Position numbers and translations under genes: made by a program. 64,000 nt of DNA from Actinomadura syzygii (GTDB lineage Bacteria; Actinomycetota; Actinomycetes; Streptosporangiales; Streptosporangiaceae): positions 434,001-498,000 of the forward strand of contig NZ_VSFF01000003.1 in assembly GCF_008085905.1 (NCBI RefSeq). The letters run 5' to 3'. Shown piece after piece: positions 36,209 through 44,789 of this stretch; positions within the stretch are counted from its first letter, which is position 1, and each line of letters opens with the position of its first letter. The notes under the pieces are model-generated. The model made no database searches. It had not been told where the DNA came from and saw nothing but the letters and a program-made list of their open reading frames with translations.

Positions 36209-36209
<1 letters not shown>
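35421..36209 (-). CDS. fabI: Enoyl-ACP reductase FabI (InhA-like)
   Basis: NADH-dependent last step of fatty-acid elongation (FAS II). The 262-residue SDR has the nucleotide-binding GVLTDASIGFHIA. The active-site pair Tyr and Lys are spaced Y-x6-K in VYDWMGVAKAG, as in FabI. HAIAFAPQTALG corresponds to the InhA loop that contacts NADH and isoniazid-NAD. ATG 36209 lies 23 nt after the fabG stop, so the order fabG-fabI equals mabA-inhA in mycobacteria. Confidence 0.96.
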
Positions 36210-36985
<776 letters not shown>

Positions 36986-37155
36986 TCACCGACTGTTCCG
37001 CTGTGGCTGCGGGTCGACCCTAGCGGCACCGGGCGGCACTGCGGATGTACCGACCCGACAAGATCCGCGCACCCCGTTTGTTCGGCCTGACGCGCGGTCT
37101 CACCCGCATGTCCCGCACGGTATCCCGCAGGGGCGCGGCGGGTAGGTTGCCAAGG

Positions 37156-38655
37156 GTGCATGACATCGATCCAACCTTCCTCTCGCTGCCGCTCCGCGCG
37201 CTGGCGGACGCGGCCCTCGCCCGCGCCCGGGAGCTCGGCGCGGAGCACGCCGACTTCCGCCTAGAACGCATCCGCAGCCAGACCCTCAGGCTGCACGACG
37301 CCGCCCTGGAGACCGCCCTGGACGCCGACGACGTCGGCCTGTCGGTCCGGGTCGTCAAGGACGGCACATGGGGGTTCGCGGCGGGCATCGACCTCACCAC
37401 GGACGGCGCGGCCCGCGTCGCCGCGCGGGCCGTGGAGGTCGCCGCCGTCGCGAAGGCCGTCAACCGCGAGCCGATCGAGCTGGCCCCCGAGCCCGTCCAC
37501 GGCGAGCGGACGTGGGTGTCGGCGTACGAGACCGACCCGTTCACCGTCCCGACCGCCGACAAGGTCGCGCTGCTCGCCGACTGGAGCCGCCGCCTGCTCG
37601 GCGACGACCGCGTCGACCACGTCGACGCGACCCTCCTCCAGGTCAAGGAGAACAAGTTCTACGCCGACCTCGCCGGGACGGTCACGACGCAGCAGCGCGT
37701 CCGGCTGCACCCGGTGGTGAACGCCGTCGGCATCTCCGGCGGCCTGTTCGACACGATGCGGACGCTCGCGCCGCCCGCCGGGTACGGGTGGGAGTGGCTG
37801 TCCGGCGCGCACTGGGACTGGGACGGCGAGCTCGCCCGCATCCCCGAGCTGCTCGCCGAGAAGCTCGCCGCGCCGTCCGTGGAGCCGGGCGTGTACGACG
37901 TGGTGGTCGACCCGTCCAACCTGTGGCTGACGATCCACGAGTCGATCGGGCACGCCACCGAGCTGGACCGGGCGCTCGGCTACGAGGCCGCCTACGCGGG
38001 GACGTCGTTCGCCACGCCCGACAAGCTCGGGAACCTCCAGTACGGCTCGAAGGTCATGAACGTCACCGGCGACCGCACCGCCGAGCACGGCCTCGCGACG
38101 ATCGGGTACGACGACGAGGGCGTCCAGGCGCAGGCGTTCGACATCATCGCCGAGGGCCGCTTCACCGGGTACCAGACCGACCGGCGGATCGCCCGCCTCA
38201 CCGGCGCCGACCGGTCCAACGGGTGCGCGTTCGCGGACTCGGCGTCCAGCATGCCGATCCAGCGGATGGCGAACGTGTCGCTCAAGCCCGCCGAGGGCGG
38301 GCCGTCCACCGACGAGCTGATCTCCGGCGTCGAGCGCGGCGTCTACATCCTGGGCGACAAGAGCTGGTCGATCGACATGCAGCGGTACAACTTCCAGTTC
38401 ACCGGGCAGCGCTTCTACCGGATCGAGAACGGGCGCCTCGCCGGGCAGCTCCGCGACGTCGCCTACCAGGCCACCACCACCGACTTCTGGAACTCGATGG
38501 AGGCGGTCGGCGGGCCGCAGACGTACGTGCTCGGCGGCGCGTTCAACTGCGGGAAGGGACAGCCGGGGCAGGTCGCGCCGGTCAGCCACGGGTGCCCGTC
38601 CGCGCTGTTCCGCGGCGTCAACATCCTCAACGCCCTGAAGGAGGCCGGACAGTGA
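37156..38655 (+). CDS. tldD: TldD-family metalloprotease
   Basis: Catalytic subunit of the TldD/TldE heterodimer, which trims leader or unfolded peptides. In E. coli it matures microcin B17 and degrades CcdA. The 499-residue protein holds the zinc motif HESIGHATELD (HExxxH) near residue 261. The partner gene overlaps its stop. GTG 37156 is my choice because the family N-terminus begins near it and it follows AAGG closely; the ribosome site is weak. Confidence 0.94.
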   Translation: MHDIDPTFLSLPLRALADAALARARELGAEHADFRLERIRSQTLRLHDAALETALDADDVGLSVRVVKDGTWGFAAGIDLTTDGAARVAARAVEVAAVAKAVNREPIELAPEPVHGERTWVSAYETDPFTVPTADKVALLADWSRRLLGDDRVDHVDATLLQVKENKFYADLAGTVTTQQRVRLHPVVNAVGISGGLFDTMRTLAPPAGYGWEWLSGAHWDWDGELARIPELLAEKLAAPSVEPGVYDVVVDPSNLWLTIHESIGHATELDRALGYEAAYAGTSFATPDKLGNLQYGSKVMNVTGDRTAEHGLATIGYDDEGVQAQAFDIIAEGRFTGYQTDRRIARLTGADRSNGCAFADSASSMPIQRMANVSLKPAEGGPSTDELISGVERGVYILGDKSWSIDMQRYNFQFTGQRFYRIENGRLAGQLRDVAYQATTTDFWNSMEAVGGPQTYVLGGAFNCGKGQPGQVAPVSHGCPSALFRGVNILNALKEAGQ

Positions 38656-40034
38656 GCACGATCAGGCCGCAGGACGCCGTCGAGCGGGCCCTGGCGCTGT
38701 CCCGCGCGGACGAGTGCGTCGTCATCGCCGACGAGGCGAGCACCGCGAACCTGCGGTGGGCCGGGAACACGCTCACCACCAACGGCGTCACCCGCTCCAA
38801 CCGCCTCACCGTCATCGCGCTGCGGCACACCGCGGGCGGCGTCGCCGCGGGCGTCGTGTCCCGGTCGGCGGTCGGCGCCGACGGGATCGAGGACCTCGTC
38901 CGCGCCGCCGAGGCCGACGCCGCCGGCAACGAGCCCGCCGAGGACGCCGCCCCGCTCGTCACCGCCGCCGCGTCCGCGAACTGGGACGACGACCCCGCCG
39001 AGACCGGCATCGGCGTCTTCGAGGGCGTCGCGCCCGCGCTCGGCGAGGCGTTCGCCGCGGCGAGCGCCGCCGACCGGCGCCTGTACGGGTTCGCCAACCA
39101 CGAGCTGACCTCGACGTTCGTCGGCAGCTCCGGCGGGCTGCGGCTGCGGCACGACCAGCCGACCGGGCTGCTGGAGCTGAACGCCAAGGGTTCGGGCGGC
39201 TCGGCGTGGACGGGCGTCGGCACCGCCGACTTCGCGGACGTGGACGTCCCCGCCCTCGCCGCCGACCTGTCCCGCCGCCTGGACTGGGGCGAGCGGCGCG
39301 TCGACCTGCCCGCGGGGCGGTACGAGACGATCCTGCCGCCGTCCGCCGTCGCCGACCTGATGATCTACCTGTACTGGTCGGCCGGCGCGCAGGACGCGCA
39401 GGACGGGCGCACCGTGTTCAGCGCGCCCGGCGGCGGCACCCGGGTGGGCGCGAAGCTCGCGGACCTGCCCGTCACGCTGTCCAGCGACCCGGCCGCGCCC
39501 GGCCTGGAGTGCGCCCCGTTCGTGATCGCGCACGCGTCCAGCCGCGATTCGTCGGTGTTCGACAACGGCCTCGCGCTCGGCCGCACCGACTGGATCGCGG
39601 ACGGCACGCTCGCCGCGCTCACCCAGACCCGGCTCTCCGCCGAGCGCACCGGGCTGCCGCTCACCCCCGCCGTCGACAACCTGACGATGACCGGGCCGGA
39701 CGGCGGCGCGTCGCTGGAGGACATGGTCGCCCGCACGGAGCGCGGGCTGCTGCTGACGTGCCTCTGGTACATCCGCGAGGTCGACTCGCAGAGTCTGCTG
39801 CTCACCGGCCTGACCCGCGACGGCGTGTACCTCGTCGAGAACGGCGAGGTCGTCGGCGCGGTGAACAACTTCCGGTTCAACGAGAGCCCGGTCGACCTGC
39901 TGTCCCGCCTCACCGAGGTCGGCTCGACTGGCCCGACGCTGCCGCGCGAGTGGTCGGACTACTTCACCCGCGCCGCGATGCCCGCCCTGCGCGTCCCCGA
40001 CTTCAACATGTCGACGGTGTCACAGGCGTCCTGA
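38652..40034 (+). CDS. tldE: TldE/PmbA-family protease subunit
   Basis: Non-catalytic partner of TldD, 460 aa. It has the same fold but no HExxxH. Family segments GFANHELTSTFVGSSGGL, SGGSAWTGVGT and the C-terminal GEVVGAVNNFRFNESPVDLL are visible. The GTG overlaps the tldD stop (GTGA), so the two subunits are likely made in equal amounts. A terminator hairpin follows. Confidence 0.94.
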   Translation: MSTIRPQDAVERALALSRADECVVIADEASTANLRWAGNTLTTNGVTRSNRLTVIALRHTAGGVAAGVVSRSAVGADGIEDLVRAAEADAAGNEPAEDAAPLVTAAASANWDDDPAETGIGVFEGVAPALGEAFAAASAADRRLYGFANHELTSTFVGSSGGLRLRHDQPTGLLELNAKGSGGSAWTGVGTADFADVDVPALAADLSRRLDWGERRVDLPAGRYETILPPSAVADLMIYLYWSAGAQDAQDGRTVFSAPGGGTRVGAKLADLPVTLSSDPAAPGLECAPFVIAHASSRDSSVFDNGLALGRTDWIADGTLAALTQTRLSAERTGLPLTPAVDNLTMTGPDGGASLEDMVARTERGLLLTCLWYIREVDSQSLLLTGLTRDGVYLVENGEVVGAVNNFRFNESPVDLLSRLTEVGSTGPTLPREWSDYFTRAAMPALRVPDFNMSTVSQAS

Positions 40035-40080
40035 CGGCGCTCCCGCGGCCCGCCCCTGCCCCGTGGGCGCCGGGGCGGGC

Positions 40081-40113
40081 CGCGGGGCGCTCAGGCGCTC
40101 TCAGCGCCCCGCG
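40081..40113. terminator. Terminator between tldE and the dodecin gene
   Basis: An 11-bp stem (40081-40091 with 40103-40113) with an 11-nt loop lies between two convergent genes. Confidence 0.7.
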
Positions 40114-40134
40114 CGGGGGTCGGGGGCGGGGCGG

Positions 40135-40347
40135 TCAGGTGTCCTCGAGGCGGAAGCCGACCTTGAGGGTCACCTGGAAGTGGGCGACCTCGCCGTCCTC
40201 GATGTGGCCGCGGACCTCCTTGACCTCGAACCAGTCCAGATGGCGGATCGTCTGCGAGGCCCGCCGGACCCCGTTGCGGATCGCGGTCTCGACGGACTCC
40301 GGCGAGGTCCCGACGATCTCCGTCACCCGGTACGTGCGATCGGTCAT
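40135..40347 (-). CDS. Dodecin flavin-binding protein
   Basis: A 70-residue protein that forms dodecameric shells storing riboflavin, FMN or CoA. The sequence shows the conserved TYRVTEIVGTSPESVE start, a helix, the flavin-stacking Trp in HLDWFEVKEVRG, and the strand VAHFQVTLKVGF. Size is exactly that of the family. It is transcribed divergently from the DUF3099 gene. Confidence 0.95.
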   Translation of the reverse strand: MTDRTYRVTEIVGTSPESVETAIRNGVRRASQTIRHLDWFEVKEVRGHIEDGEVAHFQVTLKVGFRLEDT

Positions 40348-40415
40348 GACGTTCCTCCCATGTCTTGACCCGTACTCCTGTCGCCAGTCGGACGCCTTGG
40401 GCTTACCGTGGAAAC

Positions 40416-40763
40416 GTGAGGGTCAATCACCACCATCACCGCGAGCCGGCGGTCTACACGGTCACCGACGCTCCCCGCCCCATGTCGGAGGACATCGGCC
40501 ACCGCCAGCGCCGTTACCTGATGTCGATGGGGGTGCGGACCGGCTGCTTCGTCGGCGCGATCCTCGCCGCCGTGGCGGGCGCGCCCGTCTGGCTGGTGAT
40601 CCTTCTCGTGGTCGGCGCGCTCCTGCTGCCCTACGTCGCGGTGATCGTCGCGAACGGCGGACGCGAGCCGACGGCCTCCGCGACCTTCGGCGAGGGCGCG
40701 GGACGGGACGAGGCGCGCGAACAGAAGCCGGTTTCCGGACAGCGACCGGAAATCGGGTCGTGA
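40416..40763 (+). CDS. DUF3099 membrane protein
   Basis: A 115-residue actinobacterial protein with no known function. A His-rich start leads to the conserved VYTVTDAPRPMSEDIGHRQR. Two adjacent membrane helices (about 38-75) follow, then a short charged tail. GTG 40416 was selected because the conserved block starts soon after. It ends 8 nt before the -35 box of the small-RNA promoter. Confidence 0.85.
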   Translation: MRVNHHHHREPAVYTVTDAPRPMSEDIGHRQRRYLMSMGVRTGCFVGAILAAVAGAPVWLVILLVVGALLLPYVAVIVANGGREPTASATFGEGAGRDEAREQKPVSGQRPEIGS

Positions 40764-40770
40764 CATTCTC

Positions 40771-40802
40771 TTGACTAACCGCGGGGGGTTTCGGTGTACG
40801 AT
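40771..40802 (+). promoter_or_regulatory. Promoter of the 6C-like RNA
   Basis: TTGACT (40771-40776) and TACGAT (40797-40802) lie just before the hairpin series. The 20-nt spacer is longer than usual; a shifted -10 (GTGTAC) would give 18 nt. No ORF with a plausible ribosome site begins in the following 120 nt. Confidence 0.6.
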
Positions 40803-40803
40803 T

Positions 40804-40920
40804 TGTACCGGCGCTCTGGTCCCCCGTCGGAGCGCCCGTGCCGGTGTTCCGGGCCCCCGTCGGAACACCGATGATGCGGCGCCGGGTGGATTGCCCCCGT
40901 ATCCACCCGGCGCCGCTTTT
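40804..40920 (+). ncRNA. 6C-like small RNA with three C-rich hairpin loops
   Basis: About 117 nt from promoter to T-run. Hairpin 1: 7 bp (40810-40816 with 40830-40836), loop containing CCCCCGTCG. Hairpin 2: 9 bp (40842-40850 with 40862-40870), loop GGGCCCCCGTC. Hairpin 3: 16 bp (40876-40891 with 40901-40916), loop TGCCCCCGT followed by TTTT, so it is also the terminator. The actinobacterial 6C RNA (B11 in M. tuberculosis) is defined by hairpins with C-rich loops that base-pair with G-rich mRNA sites. The loop here has five Cs rather than six, so the family assignment is probable, not certain. Confidence 0.7.
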
Positions 40921-41228
40921 CAATGTCCGGGGCCTTCTCCTGGGTCTTTCGCGAGAAGCCGATGACCCGCGCGTGACCCGCCGCCGACCGCACCCGGCCC
41001 CGACCGGCCCGTCCGCGGCGACCCGCCCCCGCACCCCGCGGCCATAAGCACATCCGGGCGGGAAGACAACCCCCGGCGGTGGCCTGGTCCGGCCAGAGGC
41101 CGAAACCCGGCGCGAGCGAACTTTTCGTCCTCCGTACTCGTGCGGCGCTCGCGCCGAGCCGAACCGGGCCCCGGCGCGTACTGCAGGACGCGACACACCC
41201 CACCGTCCCCACGCCGGGGGAGGTCCCC

Positions 41229-42623
41229 GTGAAACCAGGATTCCGCCTGGACGACCGCTACCGCATGGACCGCCGTCTCGGGCGGCCCGGCCCGGCGGAG
41301 GTGTGGGCCGCGCGCGACGACCTGCTCGCCCGGAGCGTCGCCGTCACCCTCGTCTCCGTCCCACGGGCGCGGCGGGACGTGCGGCGGCGGCTCGGGGACG
41401 CCGCCCGCGCCGCCGCCTCCCTCGAACACCCCGCCGTCGTCACCACCTACGACTACGGCGAGGCGGAGGGCGGCGACGGCGACGCGCTCGTCTACACCGT
41501 GACGGAGCTCCTGGACGGCGAGTCCCTGGCCGCGCGCCTCGCACGGGGCCGTCCGCCCGCCTGGGAGGCCGTGAGCGTCTGCGCGCAGGTCGCCGACGCA
41601 CTGACCGCCGTCCACGCCTGCGGGATCGCACACGGCGATCTGAGGGCCGCGCAGGTGTTCCTCACCGCCGACGGGGTGAAGCTCATCGGCCTCGGCCTCT
41701 CCGGCGCCGTCGCGGGCACCGCCGACGAGGCCGGACCCGGCCCGGAGACCGATGCCGCGACCGATGCCGCGACCGATGCGGACGGGCCGCCGACGGAGCC
41801 GATCGCGCCCGGCCAGGCGGCGGACGTCCGCGCTCTCGGCCTGCTGCTCGCCGAGTGCCTGACCGGCGACCCGGAGTTCGGATCCGGCTCGGCCGCGGCG
41901 GCCGGAGTCCCCGCCGAGCTGGTCGAGCTGGCCGAGCGCTGCCGCGCCGCCGAGCTGGACGAGCGCCCGCAGGCCGCCGAGGCGGCCCGCGTCCTGGCCC
42001 TGAGCGCGGCGCGGACGGCGCGGCCGGTCCCGGACGCGTCCCGCTCCCCCGCCGCGCGCGGGTCGCGGTGGCGCGGGCTCGGCCGGACGCGCCGCGCGCT
42101 GCTCCTCGGCGGCGGCGCGGCGGCGGCGCTGGCGCTGGTCCTCGCCCCGCTCGCGGTGATCGTCTCGTCGCTGCCGGACTCGCAGCGCGCGGTGTCCCTG
42201 ACGCCGCCGCCGGGCAGCACCGCCGCCGTCCCGCCGTCCGCCCCTTCGTCGGCCCCGCCGTCCGCCGCGCCGTCCGCCGCGCCGTCCGCTCCGGCGACCC
42301 GGTCGCCGGTTCCGCCCGCCCCGCCGTCGCCGATGGCCGTCCCGGCGGGGAGGCGCGCGGCGGCGGTGGACGCGCTCGCCCGGCTGCGCCGCGCAATCGA
42401 CGTGGGCATCGCCGCGGGCGAGGTCGGGGTGCGGTTCGGCGGCGACTTCGCCACCCGGGTCACGACGCTGCTGAACGAGGTGGACGGCGGCGAGCCGGTG
42501 AGCCTCGGTCCCCGCGTCGCGGAACTGCGCGCGACCCTCGCCGGACGCGCCCCCGGCGACGTGGCGCCGGACCGCGCCGCACGCTTCACCCGGCTGCTCG
42601 CCGAAGTCCCCGCAGGCCCCTGA
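41229..42623 (+). CDS. Ser/Thr kinase-like membrane protein (pseudokinase)
   Basis: A 464-residue protein with a protein-kinase fold (about 8-265), one membrane helix (about 298-322), a Ser/Pro/Ala-rich tether and a C-terminal helical domain outside. Catalytic residues are missing. The ATP-lysine position reads VAVTLVSV (Thr for Lys). The catalytic loop is HGDLRAAQ (HRD to HGD, Asn to Gln). DFG is replaced by GLG in LIGLGLSG. It therefore probably works as a binding scaffold. A short tandem ATDA repeat lies in the activation region. GTG 41229 follows GGGGAGG. Confidence 0.85.
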   Translation: MKPGFRLDDRYRMDRRLGRPGPAEVWAARDDLLARSVAVTLVSVPRARRDVRRRLGDAARAAASLEHPAVVTTYDYGEAEGGDGDALVYTVTELLDGESLAARLARGRPPAWEAVSVCAQVADALTAVHACGIAHGDLRAAQVFLTADGVKLIGLGLSGAVAGTADEAGPGPETDAATDAATDADGPPTEPIAPGQAADVRALGLLLAECLTGDPEFGSGSAAAAGVPAELVELAERCRAAELDERPQAAEAARVLALSAARTARPVPDASRSPAARGSRWRGLGRTRRALLLGGGAAAALALVLAPLAVIVSSLPDSQRAVSLTPPPGSTAAVPPSAPSSAPPSAAPSAAPSAPATRSPVPPAPPSPMAVPAGRRAAAVDALARLRRAIDVGIAAGEVGVRFGGDFATRVTTLLNEVDGGEPVSLGPRVAELRATLAGRAPGDVAPDRAARFTRLLAEVPAGP

Positions 42624-42719
42624 CCCGCCGCGGCACTCGGCGACGGGCTCCGATGAGACGAACATCACAGCCGACGGGACGGCCTGGAATGCGGCCCACC
42701 GCGCTCACCTGATCCGTAT

Positions 42720-42749
42720 TTGATTCTAGAATTCTGTTCGGGCTAGGTT
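42720..42749 (+). promoter_or_regulatory. Candidate promoter of the acyl-CoA dehydrogenase gene
   Basis: TTGATT (42720-42725) and TAGGTT (42744-42749) are 18 nt apart. The stretch is unusually AT-rich for this genome and includes GATTCTAGAATTC, a near-palindrome that could be a regulator site. The start codon is 37 nt downstream. Confidence 0.5.
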
Positions 42750-42786
42750 GGCGACCCGTCGGGTCAGGCACTGAGAGGGGCACCGC

Positions 42787-43938
42787 GTGCGCCGCACCCT
42801 GTTCAACGAGGACCACGAGGCGTTCCGGGCGATGATCAGGTCGTTCGTCGAGGCCGAGGTCGCGCCCGTGTACGGCGAGTGGGAGGACGCCGGGCACCCG
42901 CCGCGCGACTTCTACCGCAAGCTCGGGGAGCTCGGCGTGCTCGGCGTGCAGGTGCCCGAGGAGTACGGCGGCGGGGGCGAGACCAGCTTCAAGTACCAGG
43001 CCGTCGTGTCCGAGGAGTGCGCCCGCGCCGGGGTGAGCTTCGGCGGCTACGGGGTGCACGTCAACCTCGTCCTGCCCTACCTGCTCAAGTACGGCTCGCA
43101 GGAGCAGCGGAAGCGGTGGCTGCCGCCGTTCGCGTCCGGCGAGATGATGACGGCGATCGCGATGACGGAGCCCGGCACCGGGTCCGACCTCGCCGGGATG
43201 AAGACCACCGCGCGGCTCGACGGCGACCACTACGTCCTGAACGGCGCGAAGACGTTCATCACCGGCGGCGTCCTCGCCGACCGGGTGCTCGTCGTCGCGC
43301 GCACCTCGCCCGCCGGGCCGGAGAACCGCCGGGCCGGGCTGTCGATCCTCGTGGTCGACACCAAGAGCGAGGGCTACGCCGTCGGGCGCAAGCTGGAGAA
43401 GATCGGGCTCCGCAGCTCCGACACCGCCGAGCTGTCGTTCACCGACGTCCGCGTCCCGGTCGAGGACCTCCTCGGCGAGGAGGGGCGCGGTTTCGAGTAC
43501 CTCACCCACAACCTGGCCGAGGAGCGGCTCGGCATCGCGACCAGCTCGTACGCGTCCGCGGCGGCGGCCGTGGAGTTCGCCCGCAAGTACGTCCAGGAGC
43601 GGACGGTCTTCGGCAAGACGGTGTCGTCGTTCCAGAACACCAAGTTCGTCCTCGCCGAATGCGCCACCGAGGTGGAGGCGGCCCGCTCACTCGTGGACCG
43701 CTGCATCGAGGCCCTGGACGCCGGGGAGCTCACCCCCGCCGACGCCGCCGTGTGCAAGCTGTTCTGCACGGAGGTGCAGGGACGGGTCGTCGACAAGTGC
43801 CTCCAGCTGCACGGCGGCTACGGCTACATGCTGGAGTACCCGATCGCGCGCCTGTACGCGGACGCCCGCGTCACCCGCATCTACGGCGGCACAAGCGAGG
43901 TGCTCAAGACCATCATCGCCAAGGACCTCCAGGTCTGA
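42787..43938 (+). CDS. Acyl-CoA dehydrogenase (long-chain/FadE type)
   Basis: FAD enzyme for the first step of beta-oxidation, 383 aa. All three domains are present, with FAD-binding TAIAMTEPGTGSDLAG and FITGG. The usual YEGTNE glutamate position reads YGGTSE. The catalytic base is more likely the Glu in LAEERLGIA (about residue 244), as in long-chain and isovaleryl-CoA dehydrogenases. GTG start with GAGAGGGG upstream. The substrate is not known. Confidence 0.93.
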   Translation: MRRTLFNEDHEAFRAMIRSFVEAEVAPVYGEWEDAGHPPRDFYRKLGELGVLGVQVPEEYGGGGETSFKYQAVVSEECARAGVSFGGYGVHVNLVLPYLLKYGSQEQRKRWLPPFASGEMMTAIAMTEPGTGSDLAGMKTTARLDGDHYVLNGAKTFITGGVLADRVLVVARTSPAGPENRRAGLSILVVDTKSEGYAVGRKLEKIGLRSSDTAELSFTDVRVPVEDLLGEEGRGFEYLTHNLAEERLGIATSSYASAAAAVEFARKYVQERTVFGKTVSSFQNTKFVLAECATEVEAARSLVDRCIEALDAGELTPADAAVCKLFCTEVQGRVVDKCLQLHGGYGYMLEYPIARLYADARVTRIYGGTSEVLKTIIAKDLQV

Positions 43939-43958
43939 CCGGCCCCGGCGGCCGGCGG

Positions 43959-44732
43959 TCAGTAGCGGCGGGCGGCGGCGAGCTGCCGCGACAGGACGCC
44001 CGGCGCGTCCACCAGGGACGGGCCGTACCAGGTCAGGTACCGGCCGTCGACGAGCGCGACGTCGAGGCCGGGGAACGACTCGGGGCCGTCGTCCGCCGTG
44101 AAGCGGTAGGGCTCGTCCGGCAGGACGACGAGGTCGGCGCCCGCCGCGTTCAGCTCGTCCAGCGGGACCTTCGGGTAGCGCTCGGCGTGCCCCGCGTACA
44201 CGTTGGACACCCCCAGCCGCGACAGCACGTCGCCGGTGAACGTGTCGCGCCCGACCACCATCCACGGCCGCCGCCACACCGGGACGACCGCTGCGCGCCG
44301 CCCGTCCGGCGCCACGTCCGACCAGGCGCGGGACGCCTCGTCCAGCCAGCCGGGCACCGGCACCCGGCACGCCTCTTCGAGGACGCGGCGCAGCGACGCC
44401 AGGGCCTCGTCCACGGTGCGGATCTCGGTCATCCACACCGGGACGCCCGCCGCGCGCAGCGCCGCCACGTCCGCCGGACGGTTCTCCTCGGTGTTGCCGA
44501 GCACGACGTCCGGGCGCAGTTCCACGATCCGCTCCACGTCGGGGTTCTTGGTGCCTCTGATTCTCGGCACGTCCAGCCCGGCCGTGTGGGTGCACCAGTC
44601 GGTCGCACCCGCCAGGAGACCGGGCGCGGTGACCGCGACCGTCTCGGTCAGCGACGGCACGATCGACACGACCCGCCCCACCCGCTCCGGAACGGGAACC
44701 GGAACACCGGTGTCGTCGACACCAGGGTTCAT
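43959..44732 (-). CDS. Helical-backbone metal-receptor protein (BtuF/FhuD-like, no signal peptide)
   Basis: A 257-residue class III binding-protein fold, as used by vitamin B12 and siderophore receptors: VVSIVPSLTETV, GATDWCTH, LRPDVVLGNTEEN and a long connecting helix. No signal peptide or lipobox is visible, so it may be cytoplasmic. No transporter genes are adjacent. Position directly behind the B12-dependent mutase icmF suggests a cobalamin-related role, which is inference. ATG 44732 lies within the 8-bp repeat that bounds copy D. Confidence 0.85.
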   Translation of the reverse strand: MNPGVDDTGVPVPVPERVGRVVSIVPSLTETVAVTAPGLLAGATDWCTHTAGLDVPRIRGTKNPDVERIVELRPDVVLGNTEENRPADVAALRAAGVPVWMTEIRTVDEALASLRRVLEEACRVPVPGWLDEASRAWSDVAPDGRRAAVVPVWRRPWMVVGRDTFTGDVLSRLGVSNVYAGHAERYPKVPLDELNAAGADLVVLPDEPYRFTADDGPESFPGLDVALVDGRYLTWYGPSLVDAPGVLSRQLAAARRY

Positions 44733-44789
44733 ACGTGTCCCCTGTGGAGGGCGACCCCCCACGGCCCCCGGTTCGCTCCGCTCATACGT
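44729..44789 (-). repeat. Start-codon-associated repeat, copy D, with 8-bp flanking duplication
   Basis: On the minus strand ACGTATGA occurs at the icmF stop (44782-44789) and again at the start of the next gene (44729-44736). Between them lie 45 bp beginning GCGGAGCGAACCGGGGGCCG. The first copy gives ATGA for a small ORF, MSGANRGPWGVALHRGHV, that starts inside the icmF stop and ends inside the next ATGA. Removing one repeat plus the 45 bp would restore a direct ATGA overlap between icmF and the metal-receptor gene, as expected after insertion with target-site duplication. Confidence 0.75.

Noticed and set aside
40105..40134. GGGGGTCGGGGGCGGGG near the dodecin gene as another repeat copy
   Set aside because: It overlaps the tldE/dodecin terminator and lacks the 5' signature.
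41750..41790. GATGCCGCGACC tandem repeats in the pseudokinase as a regulatory array
   Set aside because: They are in frame (Ala-Thr-Asp repeats) inside the coding region and look like simple codon-repeat expansion.
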